From positions 124,001 through 188,000 of the forward strand of contig NZ_JACHBW010000010.1 in the NCBI RefSeq assembly GCF_014200455.1: a stretch of 64,000 bases of DNA. The letters are read 5' to 3'. Positions 56,656-64,000 of this stretch are shown here, piece by piece. Within the stretch, counting starts at the first letter, position 1. Each line of letters begins with the position of its first letter. Under the pieces are notes generated by a model that saw only the letters and a program-made list of their open reading frames with translations, was not told where the DNA came from and searched no databases. Origin of the DNA: Paraburkholderia bannensis (lineage in GTDB: Bacteria; Pseudomonadota; Gammaproteobacteria; Burkholderiales; Burkholderiaceae). The translations under genes and the position numbers were made by a program.

Positions 56656-58335
56656 ATGAACAGGAGACTCTTGCGTCAGGCTGCCGGACCCATCGGGGTC
56701 GTGGTGGTCGCGCTCGTCTGCTGGCTGGGCGCCGGCTGGCTCGCCGATCGCATGGTGCGCCAGGAACTCGATAGTGCGCTCGCCTCGCAACGTCAGATGA
56801 CGCGCTCGGTGGTCGACAACATGGCCGAGGTCATCGCCAGCGACCTGTCGATGTCGCGCGCCATCCCCGCCACCATGGCCGAAACCCAAATTGTTCAGCA
56901 GGCGCTGACTACGGCCGCGCATTATGCCGCCTCGCACGCCTCGACGGAACTGGCGCGGCGCGAAGAACTCCAGCACGTGAGCGAGCTCACGGGCGTCAAC
57001 CGCTTCCTGCACGACGCCCAGGGCTTCTCCGGCCTCGACGCGATCTGGCTGGTGAACGCCAACGGCATCTGCATCGCGTCCAGCAACGCGATGGACAAGA
57101 TTTCCTACGTGGGCGTGGACATGCGCCCGCGCGCCTACCTCACCGACACGCTGCTCGGCGCGTTCTCCGAAACCTATGGCGTGGGCAGCACCAGCGGCGA
57201 GCCCGGCATCTTCGTGGCTGCCCCCGCCTACGACAACGGCCTGCTGGTCGGCGCGGTAGTCGCCAAGGTCAGCATCGCGCGGTTGCGGCATTGGGTCACG
57301 CATCCGGGCACCTTTGTCTCCGACGGCAATGGCGTGATAGTGATGGCGCACGACAGCAGCCTCGAAGGACTGGCGATGCCCGGTTCGCACGTCGAGGAGA
57401 TGAACGCCGTCGATCGCGTGAACACCTATCTGCGCGAGCGTTTCAGCGAGATTTCCCTGCAAAGCGCTGCGCGCGCCGCCACCTCGCAGGCGCCGTGGAT
57501 GCCCGAGGCGGACGCGCAGTCGCTCGTCGATCTGCCCGGCCATCACGCCCCCGCGCTGTACGAGGAGCGCGGCGGCCTCAATTCGGGTCTGTCGGCGCAT
57601 CTGGTCGAGCCGGTCACCGCGTGGCCCGAACTGCTTGCCAATCATCGGCGCGACCGGCTGCTGATTTTTCTGACGCTGGCCGGTTCCGCGGCGCTCGCCG
57701 CGGTGATTTCGATTTCATGGGTGCGCGAGCGGCGCCTGCACCGCGCGAGCCGCGATCTGACCGGCCAGTTGCAGGCCGCGAATGCGCTGCTGGCCGCCGA
57801 GGCGCGCCACGATGCGCTCACGGGGTCGCTGTCGCGGCGCTACTTCCTCGACCTGCTGCGCCGCGAAATCGACGCCGCCTACGCAAGCGGCAAGCCCTTG
57901 TGCATGGCGATCGCCGATCTCGATCACTTCAAGCAGATCAACGACCGCTTCGGCCATCCGGCGGGCGATCGCGCCTTGCAGCATTTCGTCGAAACCTGCC
58001 GCGCCGAACTGCGCTCGGACGATGCGGTCGGGCGGCTGGGCGGAGAGGAGTTCGGCATCCTGCTGCCCGCCACCGCGCTGGCCACCGGCCACGACGTCAT
58101 CGAGCGGCTGCGTCGCGAAGTCAAGGCGAGTCATTGCGTGGGGCTGCCCGCCGAAGCCAACCTGAGCGTGAGCATCGGCATCACCGAACTCGCGTCGTCC
58201 CAGGATCAGCCCGAGCGCCTGATGAGCCGCGCCGATCTCGCGCTCTATATGGCCAAGGCGGGCGGGCGCGACCGCTGCGAAGCCATGACCGCCGATGGCG
58301 CGGTGCCGCCGCGCACTGCCGCCGAAACATGGTGA
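56656..58335 (+). CDS. Membrane diguanylate cyclase with Cache-type sensor
   Basis: A 559-residue protein. A membrane helix is at about residues 9-30 and another near 334-355; between them is a periplasmic PDC/Cache-type sensor. The GGDEF domain begins near 385 (HDALTGSLSRRYFLDLLRRE), with an intact GGEEF motif and the RSDD inhibitory site five residues before it. It should make c-di-GMP and be inhibited by product. The start MNRRLLRQ (56656) follows AGAAGG. It stands alone. Confidence 0.9.
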   Translation: MNRRLLRQAAGPIGVVVVALVCWLGAGWLADRMVRQELDSALASQRQMTRSVVDNMAEVIASDLSMSRAIPATMAETQIVQQALTTAAHYAASHASTELARREELQHVSELTGVNRFLHDAQGFSGLDAIWLVNANGICIASSNAMDKISYVGVDMRPRAYLTDTLLGAFSETYGVGSTSGEPGIFVAAPAYDNGLLVGAVVAKVSIARLRHWVTHPGTFVSDGNGVIVMAHDSSLEGLAMPGSHVEEMNAVDRVNTYLRERFSEISLQSAARAATSQAPWMPEADAQSLVDLPGHHAPALYEERGGLNSGLSAHLVEPVTAWPELLANHRRDRLLIFLTLAGSAALAAVISISWVRERRLHRASRDLTGQLQAANALLAAEARHDALTGSLSRRYFLDLLRREIDAAYASGKPLCMAIADLDHFKQINDRFGHPAGDRALQHFVETCRAELRSDDAVGRLGGEEFGILLPATALATGHDVIERLRREVKASHCVGLPAEANLSVSIGITELASSQDQPERLMSRADLALYMAKAGGRDRCEAMTADGAVPPRTAAETW

Positions 58336-58523
58336 TCTGCGTAACAAACCGAAAGCCGCCCGCATGGTGCGCTGCAAGACTCGGCCGGGGCAATCGCCGC
58401 TAACGCGGTATCATCGGTTAAATCAGTCAAGCGGGGTGCGTCGTTTGCCCGTGCCGTGCGGCGTCATGCGGCGCGCGTGCGTGAAGCGATGCACCGTAGT
58501 CACAGCACATTGAGGAGGCATGC

Positions 58524-58790
58524 ATGAAGGGAAATCTGGTCATCGTCTGTCGCGATCAGGATGCTCTCGCGTTCGACCAGTTGATGGTCGAATACGGGGC
58601 GTTTCAAACGCGCCTGTCATCGACCGCGTGGTACCTGAAGCTTGAGGCCGCGCCTGAACTGGTGCAGGAGGAGATTCTCGCGCGCCTGGGCAAGTACACG
58701 ACGCATTACATCTTCGAAGCGGGCAGCGTGACGTACAACACCGTCGACAACGAAGCCGCCGCCGCGCTCGACACGCTGTTTTCTGTTTGA
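58524..58790 (+). CDS. Small hypothetical protein, possible ferredoxin-like fold
   Basis: An 88-residue protein with a strong GAGGAGG site. Order of elements: strand (GNLVIVCRD), helix (ALAFDQLMVEYG), strand (AWYLKLEA), helix (VQEEILARLGKY), strand (HYIFEAG), helix. This beta-alpha-beta-beta-alpha-beta layout is that of Cas2/VapD/SinR-type ferredoxin-like proteins, but the known catalytic Asp of Cas2 is only possibly represented by Asp11. There is no CRISPR array or Cas1 in the window. I do not assign a function. Confidence 0.7.
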   Translation: MKGNLVIVCRDQDALAFDQLMVEYGAFQTRLSSTAWYLKLEAAPELVQEEILARLGKYTTHYIFEAGSVTYNTVDNEAAAALDTLFSV

Positions 58791-58943
58791 TCGACGCTCA
58801 ATTGGCGTTTGATTCAGGCTGGAGCCGGATCTGATCCGCGCTAGATTTGCGCCCCGTCTTGCAGACTGCAACACGGGCGCGCCCGCCGAAACCCACTCCG
58901 AAACTCACTCCCAAGCGCTCACCAGATCTGCGCCGCGAGGCGC

Positions 58944-60257
58944 TCACCAGATCTGCGCCGCCTCGGCGACCGTGCGCTCGACGACTTCGAACGGGAAGGT
59001 CATCCGCACGGCCAGGCCGCCGTTTTCACCGTTGCCGATGGCGATCTCGCCACCCGCACGCCGCACCAGACGCTCCACGATCGCCAGCCCCAAACCGCTA
59101 TGGCCGTTGCCGCCGCGCGCCGGATCGAGCCGCACGAATGGCCGGCTGGCCTGCGTGAGATCCTGATCGGCGATGCCCTTGCCGTGATCGCGCACGGTGA
59201 GCGTGAAGCCGTGCGAACCGCGCGACGTCTCGATCACCACCGGCGGCGCGCCATAGGCATGCGCGTTGTCGAGCAGATTCGACACCACGCGGTCGAGCGT
59301 GGCCGCGGGCAGACGAAAGTCCGGCCCGGCCTTGAAGCGCCGCTCGATCATGAGCGTTTCGCCGCCCACCGTGCGGTAGTTGCGAGCGATGCGCTCGCAC
59401 TGGTCGTCTACTTCGAGCGGTTCGCTGCGGTCCGCGCCGTCGTGCGCGAACACCAGAAACTGATCGACGATATGCGCCATCGATTCGACGTCGCGCACCA
59501 CGCCGTCACGCATCTTCTGCTCGTCCATCATTTCGGCGCGCAGGCGCAAGCGCGCAAGCGGCGTCTTGAGGTCGTGCGCCACGCCCGCGAGCATCACGGC
59601 GCGGTCTTTATCGGTGCGCTCGACTTCCTTGACCATCTGGTTGAAGCCGCGCGTGAGCTGACGCAACTCGCGCGGCCCGCGCTCGGCCAGCGGCGGAACC
59701 GGCTGGCCGCGGCCGAAGCGCGCAACCGCATGAGCGAGCGCGCGCAGCGGCTTTTGCACCATCCACGCCGCCACCAGCGCGGCCACCAGCGCCGCCGAGA
59801 AAATGATGATGAACCACGGCGCGCGGTCGATCGGGCGCATGATGCGCAGCGGCTGGCCAGGCACGACGATCCATTGCGCGTCGGCCGGGCCTTTCACCCA
59901 CAGCGTGGGCGCACGGCCGGGCAGGCCCACGCGCACCTCGGTGCCAGGCGGCATGCGCTCGCGCATGTCGTCGATAAAGCGGCGCAGCGGCTCGGGATAA
60001 TCGTCGCGCAGCGCGGGCACGTCGGGGCTATCCGCCTCGACCACGCGCACGCGCGACGGCAACGGCTGGTCCGGCTCGCGTTCGACGTGCTGACGCACGG
60101 CGTCGACGAGGAACATCGCCTCCTCCACCGCGTAGCGCGTTTGCATCTGGTCGCGCTCAAGACGCATGAGCGCGAACCAGGCGACATGCGAGAAAAGCAG
60201 AACGCCGATAAAGAGCAGCGCCAGCCGCCCGAACAACGAATCAACCGGCCGGCGCAT
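58944..60257 (-). CDS. Sensor histidine kinase, EnvZ-like
   Basis: A 437-residue kinase. Helices at about 11-31 and 147-167 bracket a periplasmic domain of about 115 residues. HAMP is at 168-220, the H-box is GVAHDLKTPLAR with His228, and the ATPase has SNLLDNAHAYG near 330, DHGKGI and GHSGLGLAIV. The start MRRPVDSLFG at 60257 overlaps the end of the regulator gene by 17 bp, so the pair is translated together. The stimulus is unknown; the Spy-like gene next door hints at periplasmic stress or metal. Confidence 0.93.
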   Translation of the reverse strand: MRRPVDSLFGRLALLFIGVLLFSHVAWFALMRLERDQMQTRYAVEEAMFLVDAVRQHVEREPDQPLPSRVRVVEADSPDVPALRDDYPEPLRRFIDDMRERMPPGTEVRVGLPGRAPTLWVKGPADAQWIVVPGQPLRIMRPIDRAPWFIIIFSAALVAALVAAWMVQKPLRALAHAVARFGRGQPVPPLAERGPRELRQLTRGFNQMVKEVERTDKDRAVMLAGVAHDLKTPLARLRLRAEMMDEQKMRDGVVRDVESMAHIVDQFLVFAHDGADRSEPLEVDDQCERIARNYRTVGGETLMIERRFKAGPDFRLPAATLDRVVSNLLDNAHAYGAPPVVIETSRGSHGFTLTVRDHGKGIADQDLTQASRPFVRLDPARGGNGHSGLGLAIVERLVRRAGGEIAIGNGENGGLAVRMTFPFEVVERTVAEAAQIW

Positions 60258-60972
60258 GGCTGCCCTGCTCGCCGTCCGGAACGAACACATAGCCGCGGCC
60301 GCGCACCGTCTGGATAAAGCGCGGCGTGGACGGATCGGATTCGAGAATGCGGCGCAGACGCCACACCTGCACGTCGATGCCGCGGTCGGTGCCGTCGTAT
60401 TCCGGACCGTGCAGCAGTTCGAGCAGGCGCTCGCGCGTGAGCGTGCGCATGGGGTGATTAACGAAGATCTTCAGGAGCGCGAACTCACTGCCCGACAACA
60501 TGATGGGCTTGCCTTCCTGCTGAAGCGTGCGCGACTGGAAATCGAGCGTGAAGCGGCCGAACGAGAACGGCTCGCGTTGTTCGGGCGCGGCCGCCGACGG
60601 CACCGTGCGGCGGCGGCGCAGCACGGCCTGCACGCGGGCCAGCAGCTCGCGAGGGTTGAAGGGCTTGCCGAGGTAATCGTCGGCGCCGAGTTCGAGGCCG
60701 ACGATGCGGTCCACGTCGTCCGCGCGCGCGGTCAGCATGATCACGGGAATGTCGTCGCCCGACGCGCGCAGCTTGCGCAGCGCCGTGAGGCCGTCCACGC
60801 CCGGCATCATGAGATCGAGCACGATCAGATCGGGGCGCTCGCGCTCAAGGCGGCGCTCAAGCGAGCCCGCGTCGTGCAGCACCGACACTTCCATGCCTTG
60901 CCGCGCCAGATAGTCGCGCAACAGATCGCGCAGTTCGACGTCGTCATCGACGACCAGAATTTGAGTAGCCAT
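60241..60972 (-). CDS. OmpR-family response regulator
   Basis: A 243-residue regulator: receiver with phospho-acceptor Asp53 (IVLDLMMPGVDG), switch Thr and Lys (KPFNP), and a winged helix with FALLKIFVNHP and TDRGIDVQVWRLRRILE. It is paired with the overlapping sensor kinase gene downstream. Tandem direct repeats in the gap to the divergent Spy-like gene (61028-61074) fit binding by an OmpR dimer. Confidence 0.95.
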   Translation of the reverse strand: MATQILVVDDDVELRDLLRDYLARQGMEVSVLHDAGSLERRLERERPDLIVLDLMMPGVDGLTALRKLRASGDDIPVIMLTARADDVDRIVGLELGADDYLGKPFNPRELLARVQAVLRRRRTVPSAAAPEQREPFSFGRFTLDFQSRTLQQEGKPIMLSGSEFALLKIFVNHPMRTLTRERLLELLHGPEYDGTDRGIDVQVWRLRRILESDPSTPRFIQTVRGRGYVFVPDGEQGSHAPAG

Positions 60973-61027
60973 GGGACGAAGTTTAACGCGCGTGTGAGGG
61001 CCGTTTGCTTACACGGACCGGGTTTGG

Positions 61028-61074
61028 GTTACGGGAAGTTACCGCGAAAGGGCGCCGTAATGTCGCGTAATGTC
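61028..61074. promoter_or_regulatory. Candidate OmpR-type operator repeats
   Basis: GTTAC at 61028 and 61038, and CGTAATGTC at 61056 and 61066, are direct repeats of 10-bp phase. OmpR-family dimers bind such head-to-tail half-sites. They lie in the 241-bp gap between the two-component unit and the Spy-like gene. Confidence 0.5.
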
Positions 61075-61213
61075 CGCGCCCCAGGCGGTAACACGTGGGG
61101 CGCAATCGCTCGATACGCTAGGGGCACCGGTTGCGAACGCCCGCACCTTTTTGCGAAGCGAAGCGACGTGACACACCGGACCAAACCTTCAAGGATTTGT
61201 CAGGAGCTTCACC

Positions 61214-61783
61214 ATGTACAAGACCCCTTTGCGCCTTCTCGCGATCGCCGCTGCCTCTCTCGCACTGACCTTCGGCGCCACCGCCGCCCACGCCCAGACG
61301 CCGCCCCCGCCCGCGGGCGGTCCCGGCATGATGCACGGCCACCACGGTGGGCCCGGCGGCCCGGGCATGCACGGCGATTTCATGATGGCCGCCAAAAAGC
61401 TGCACGACAAGCTCAACCTGAACGCCACCCAGGAAAAGCAGTGGCAAGCCGCCGTCGACACCATGAAGCAGAACGGCGAAGCGATGCACAGGAACCACGA
61501 GCAGCTCAAGCAGCAGTTCGACGCCCAGAAAAACCAGCCGATCCTCGATCTGAGCGCAATGCACAACGCGCATCAGCAGATCGATCAGCAGGATGCGCAA
61601 CTGCGCGAGCAGACCGCCCAGGCCTGGCTGACCTTCTACAACGGCCTGAACGATCAGCAGAAGACCACCGTGAGCGCGGCGCTCAAGGAGCACTTCGCGA
61701 AGATGGAACAGCGCCACGAGAGGATGCGCGAGCGCTGGGAGCAGCATGAAAAGGGCGCGGCGTCGGCTCCGGCTGGACAGTAA
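61214..61783 (+). CDS. Spy/CpxP-like periplasmic protein
   Basis: A 189-residue secreted protein. Residues 1-27 are a Sec signal ending AHA|QT, then a Pro/Gly/His/Met-rich segment (about 30-55), and an all-helical domain with LNLNATQEKQWQAAVD and LNDQQKTTVSAAL, the LTxxQ-type repeats of Spy/CpxP/ZraP proteins. Such proteins are chaperones or metal-binding sensors in the periplasm. AGGAG precedes the ATG. It is divergent from an OmpR/EnvZ-type pair and probably a target of it. Confidence 0.85.
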   Translation: MYKTPLRLLAIAAASLALTFGATAAHAQTPPPPAGGPGMMHGHHGGPGGPGMHGDFMMAAKKLHDKLNLNATQEKQWQAAVDTMKQNGEAMHRNHEQLKQQFDAQKNQPILDLSAMHNAHQQIDQQDAQLREQTAQAWLTFYNGLNDQQKTTVSAALKEHFAKMEQRHERMRERWEQHEKGAASAPAGQ

Positions 61784-61844
61784 GCGCTGGACAGCGAGCA
61801 TTAGCCAGGCGCCTGAACCGGCGGGTTGATTGCCCGCCTGAATG

Positions 61845-61886
61845 AAAAAAAACGCCGCGGGATTTCGCATCCCGCGGCGTTTTTTG
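61845..61886. terminator. Strong bidirectional terminator between spy-like and pirin genes
   Basis: A long stem (AAAACGCCGCGGGAT with its complement across a 5-base loop at 61864-61868) is flanked by A-run and T-run. It ends both convergent genes. Confidence 0.95.
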
Positions 61887-61905
61887 TTAGCGCTTGCGTC
61901 GGCGC

Positions 61906-62604
61906 TCAAGCGACATCGAACAGCAGCACCTCGGCCGTGTCGCCATTCGCAAGCGTGACCGTTGCCTCGGCTTCGATCATCGCCGCGTCGCCCGCGCCCA
62001 GGCGCCGGCCGTTCACATCGAGCGTACCGCGCGCCACATGCACATAGGCGCGACGCCCCGCCACCAGCGCGTAGTCGGCACGTTCGTCGCCGTCGATCAG
62101 CGCCGCGTGGATCGACGCGTCGGTCTGCACCGTGACCGATCCATCGCGCCCGTCGGGCGATGCGATCACGCGCAGACGGCCGCGCTTGTCGGCGTCGTCG
62201 AAGCGCTTTTCCTCGTAGCCCGGCGCGCCGCCGCGTGCGGATGGCAACAGCCAGATCTGCAGCAGATGCGCTTCTTCGTCCTGGGAGGCGTTGAATTCGC
62301 TGTGCATCACGCCGGTGCCCGCGCTCATGCGCTGCACGTCGCCGGGACGGATGGTCGAGCCGTTGCCCATGCTGTCGCGGTGCGCGAGCGCGCCCGAAAG
62401 TACATAGGTGACGATTTCCATGTCGCGGTGGCCATGCGCGCCAAAACCCTGGCCGCCGGCGATGCGGTCGTCGTTGAGCACGCGCAGCGCGCCGTAGTGG
62501 ACGTGTTCTTCGTCGAAATAGTCGGCGAACGAAAAGCTGTGATACGAGTCGAGCCAGCCGTGGTTGGCGTGGCCGCGTTCGTCGGAGCGTCGGATGGCAA
62601 GCAT
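61906..62604 (-). CDS. Pirin family protein
   Basis: A 232-residue bicupin. RSDERGHANHGWLDSYHSFS near residue 5, GFGAHGHRDMEIVTYVLSGA near 52 and STIRPGDVQRMSAGTGVMHS carry the metal-binding His and Glu of the N-terminal cupin. Bacterial pirins such as YhhW may degrade quercetin or regulate redox processes; the role here is open. I chose ATG 62604 because a GGAG lies about 7 bases upstream; 62625 is another possible start. Confidence 0.92.
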   Translation of the reverse strand: MLAIRRSDERGHANHGWLDSYHSFSFADYFDEEHVHYGALRVLNDDRIAGGQGFGAHGHRDMEIVTYVLSGALAHRDSMGNGSTIRPGDVQRMSAGTGVMHSEFNASQDEEAHLLQIWLLPSARGGAPGYEEKRFDDADKRGRLRVIASPDGRDGSVTVQTDASIHAALIDGDERADYALVAGRRAYVHVARGTLDVNGRRLGAGDAAMIEAEATVTLANGDTAEVLLFDVA

Positions 62605-63059
62605 GGGTTTCTCCGCTGGGGTCATGTTCGTGTCGATGACAGAAGATAGGGGCGATCGGGCGCGCGGACAATCCGCAGCAGCGCACCGGATCGTTTCGCC
62701 AGCAACATCAATCAAGGTCCCCCGAACGCCGATTAGCTTCATTTGGAGCGCTACCCTGTCAGACCGAAGCCACAGCGGCATTGGGAACGATCCGCGCGGG
62801 CTTGCGCTTCGGGTAAAATACCGCCCTTTTCGGCCGGCGCCACCGTCCGCGTCTTCGCACGGCTTTACTACGTTCGGGGCCGCCAGCCGGCACGCATCGG
62901 TCGGGGACGCATCACGCGTCCGACCCGCATTTTTGATCGCCTAAAATGGCGGCGCCCGGTCATGAGCCGGCCCGCAGGCGAGCGGCCCGCGCCGCGGCGT
63001 CGATCGAATGGCTCCTCGCGACACCCCGCGACGAGCCGCGCCCGTGTATCAGGAGAAAG
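62605..63059. other. Intergenic region upstream of the amino-acid-binding protein gene
   Basis: 455 bp between the divergent pirin and substrate-binding protein genes. TAAAAT at 62814-62819 could be a -10 element. AGGAGA at 63051-63056 is the ribosome site of the next gene. No other element is clear. Confidence 0.4.
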
Positions 63060-63836
63060 ATGAAGAAGTTCGCAGTGTGCTTCGCGCTCGCCCTCGTTGC
63101 AGGCAGCGTCGCGGCCAAGGATTGGAAAACCGTGCGTATCGGCGTCGATGCGAGCTATCCGCCGTTCGAGTCCAAGGCCGCCAGCGGCCAGATCACCGGT
63201 TTCGACGTCGATCTGACGAAGCAGCTGTGCGCGCGCATGAACGTGAAGTGCGTCTGGGTCGAGAACGACCTCGACGGTATCATCCCCGCGCTCAAGGCCC
63301 GCAAGTTCGACGCGATCGTCTCGTCGCTGACGATCACGCCGCAGCGCCGCCAGCAGATCGACTACTCCGACAAGATGTTCGACGCGCCCGCGCGCATGAT
63401 CGCGCGCACCGGCTCGCCGCTGCTGCCGACGGCGGAATCGCTCAAGGGCAAGAACGTGGGGGTCGAGCAAGGCTCGACCCAGGAAGCCTACGCCAAGGTG
63501 CACTGGGCCTCGAAGGGCGTCAATGTGGTCTCGTACGCGAACCAGGACCAGGTCTACCAGGATCTGATGTCGGGCCGCCTGGACGCCACGCTGCAGGATG
63601 AAGTGCAGGCCGATTACGGCTTCCTCAAGACGCCGCGCGGCAAGGGCTTCGGCTGGGCCGGCCCTGAAGTCGAGGATCTGGCAACGATCGGTGACGGCAC
63701 CGCCATCGGCCTGCGCAAGGACGATGCTGACCTGAAGGCGAAGTTCAACGCGGCGCTCGCTTCGATGCACAAGGACGGCACCTTCGACAAGATCGCGAAG
63801 CAGTACTTCGACTTCGATATCTACAAAGGCAGGTAA
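63060..63836 (+). CDS. Periplasmic amino-acid-binding protein of an ABC transporter (HisJ-like)
   Basis: A 258-residue solute-binding protein of family 3. Residues 1-19 are a signal peptide ending VAA|KD; RIGVDASYPPFESK near 25, GFDVDLTKQLCARM near 46 and SLTITPQRRQQIDYSD near 90 mark the amino-acid type, like HisJ/ArgT for lysine, arginine, ornithine or histidine. It has AGGAGA 4 bases before the ATG. Permease and ATPase genes should follow beyond the window end. Confidence 0.92.
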   Translation: MKKFAVCFALALVAGSVAAKDWKTVRIGVDASYPPFESKAASGQITGFDVDLTKQLCARMNVKCVWVENDLDGIIPALKARKFDAIVSSLTITPQRRQQIDYSDKMFDAPARMIARTGSPLLPTAESLKGKNVGVEQGSTQEAYAKVHWASKGVNVVSYANQDQVYQDLMSGRLDATLQDEVQADYGFLKTPRGKGFGWAGPEVEDLATIGDGTAIGLRKDDADLKAKFNAALASMHKDGTFDKIAKQYFDFDIYKGR

Positions 63837-64000
63837 GCAGGCTGGAGCGTCCGGGGGGCTGCCCCGATAGACCGCGCGGGGCCATCGTATAAAGTGGCAA
63901 GCTCGCATCGTCAACCTCGCAGTTGCAAGCTCACCGCAGGAACCGGGCAATGGCAATCCGCCGTGCCCGGGCAGAACAACGGACCATCGCACCAACGGGA

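Overview
This window looks like core chromosome of a high-GC betaproteobacterium of the Burkholderiaceae (Burkholderia / Paraburkholderia / Caballeronia type). The reasons are strong GC codon bias with long antisense ORFs, the protein sequences of HtpG, ParC/ParE, Dcm-Vsr, OtsA and the spermidine-synthase-like protein, and the gene neighbourhoods. Genus is an inference. I see no insertion sequence, integrase, prophage gene, rRNA or CRISPR array; one tRNA gene (Arg, anticodon CCT) is present.

Layout. 1-5.0 kb: end of a DUF1841-type gene, a two-gene cytochrome c unit (-), then moxR, a CoxE-like VWA gene and a BenE-type permease (+). 5.3-7.0 kb: transaldolase and a VOC protein. 7.1-13.8 kb (-): an FUSC membrane protein, a DUF3311 / sodium:solute symporter pair, a spermidine-synthase-like protein with a histone-H1-like tail, a TonB-C-like lipoprotein, and an overlapping ubiC / DNA glycosylase pair. 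14-22.2 kb: htpG with a visible sigma-32 promoter, then a MocR-type regulator divergent from a VOC gene, an EamA exporter, an aminotransferase, a RidA protein and a PhzF-like protein. 22.7-30.4 kb: a GGDEF-EAL protein, then a catabolic-looking operon (MFS transporter, carbamoylase-type hydrolase, acetylpolyamine-deacetylase-like protein) divergent from a LysR regulator. 30.6-37.8 kb (-): parC, parE, an ABC-F ATPase and a DUF4399 protein. 38-44.5 kb (+): rubredoxin, tRNA-Arg, small ORFs, dcm-vsr, a PEBP protein, an MFS exporter. 44.6-52.7 kb: otsA, small hypothetical genes, two sigma-54 activators and a pair of overlapping paralogous lipoproteins. 52.8-64 kb: an ABC importer without a binding protein, a diguanylate cyclase, an 88-residue unknown, an OmpR/EnvZ-type two-component pair divergent from a Spy-like periplasmic gene, pirin, and an amino-acid-binding protein.

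Functional links. MocR, VOC, EamA, aminotransferase, RidA and PhzF form a neighbourhood for amino-acid or reactive-imine metabolism, and the MocR/VOC gap carries regularly spaced TACCG boxes. The two-component pair faces the Spy-like gene across a region with two 10-bp-phased direct repeats, which suggests that it controls that gene. Most of the window is ordinary core genome. The items I find least ordinary are the H1-tailed spermidine-synthase-like protein, the deacetylase/carbamoylase/MFS/LysR cluster, the overlapping lipoprotein pair, the 11-bp tandem repeats in three intergenic regions, and the small unknown at 58.5 kb.
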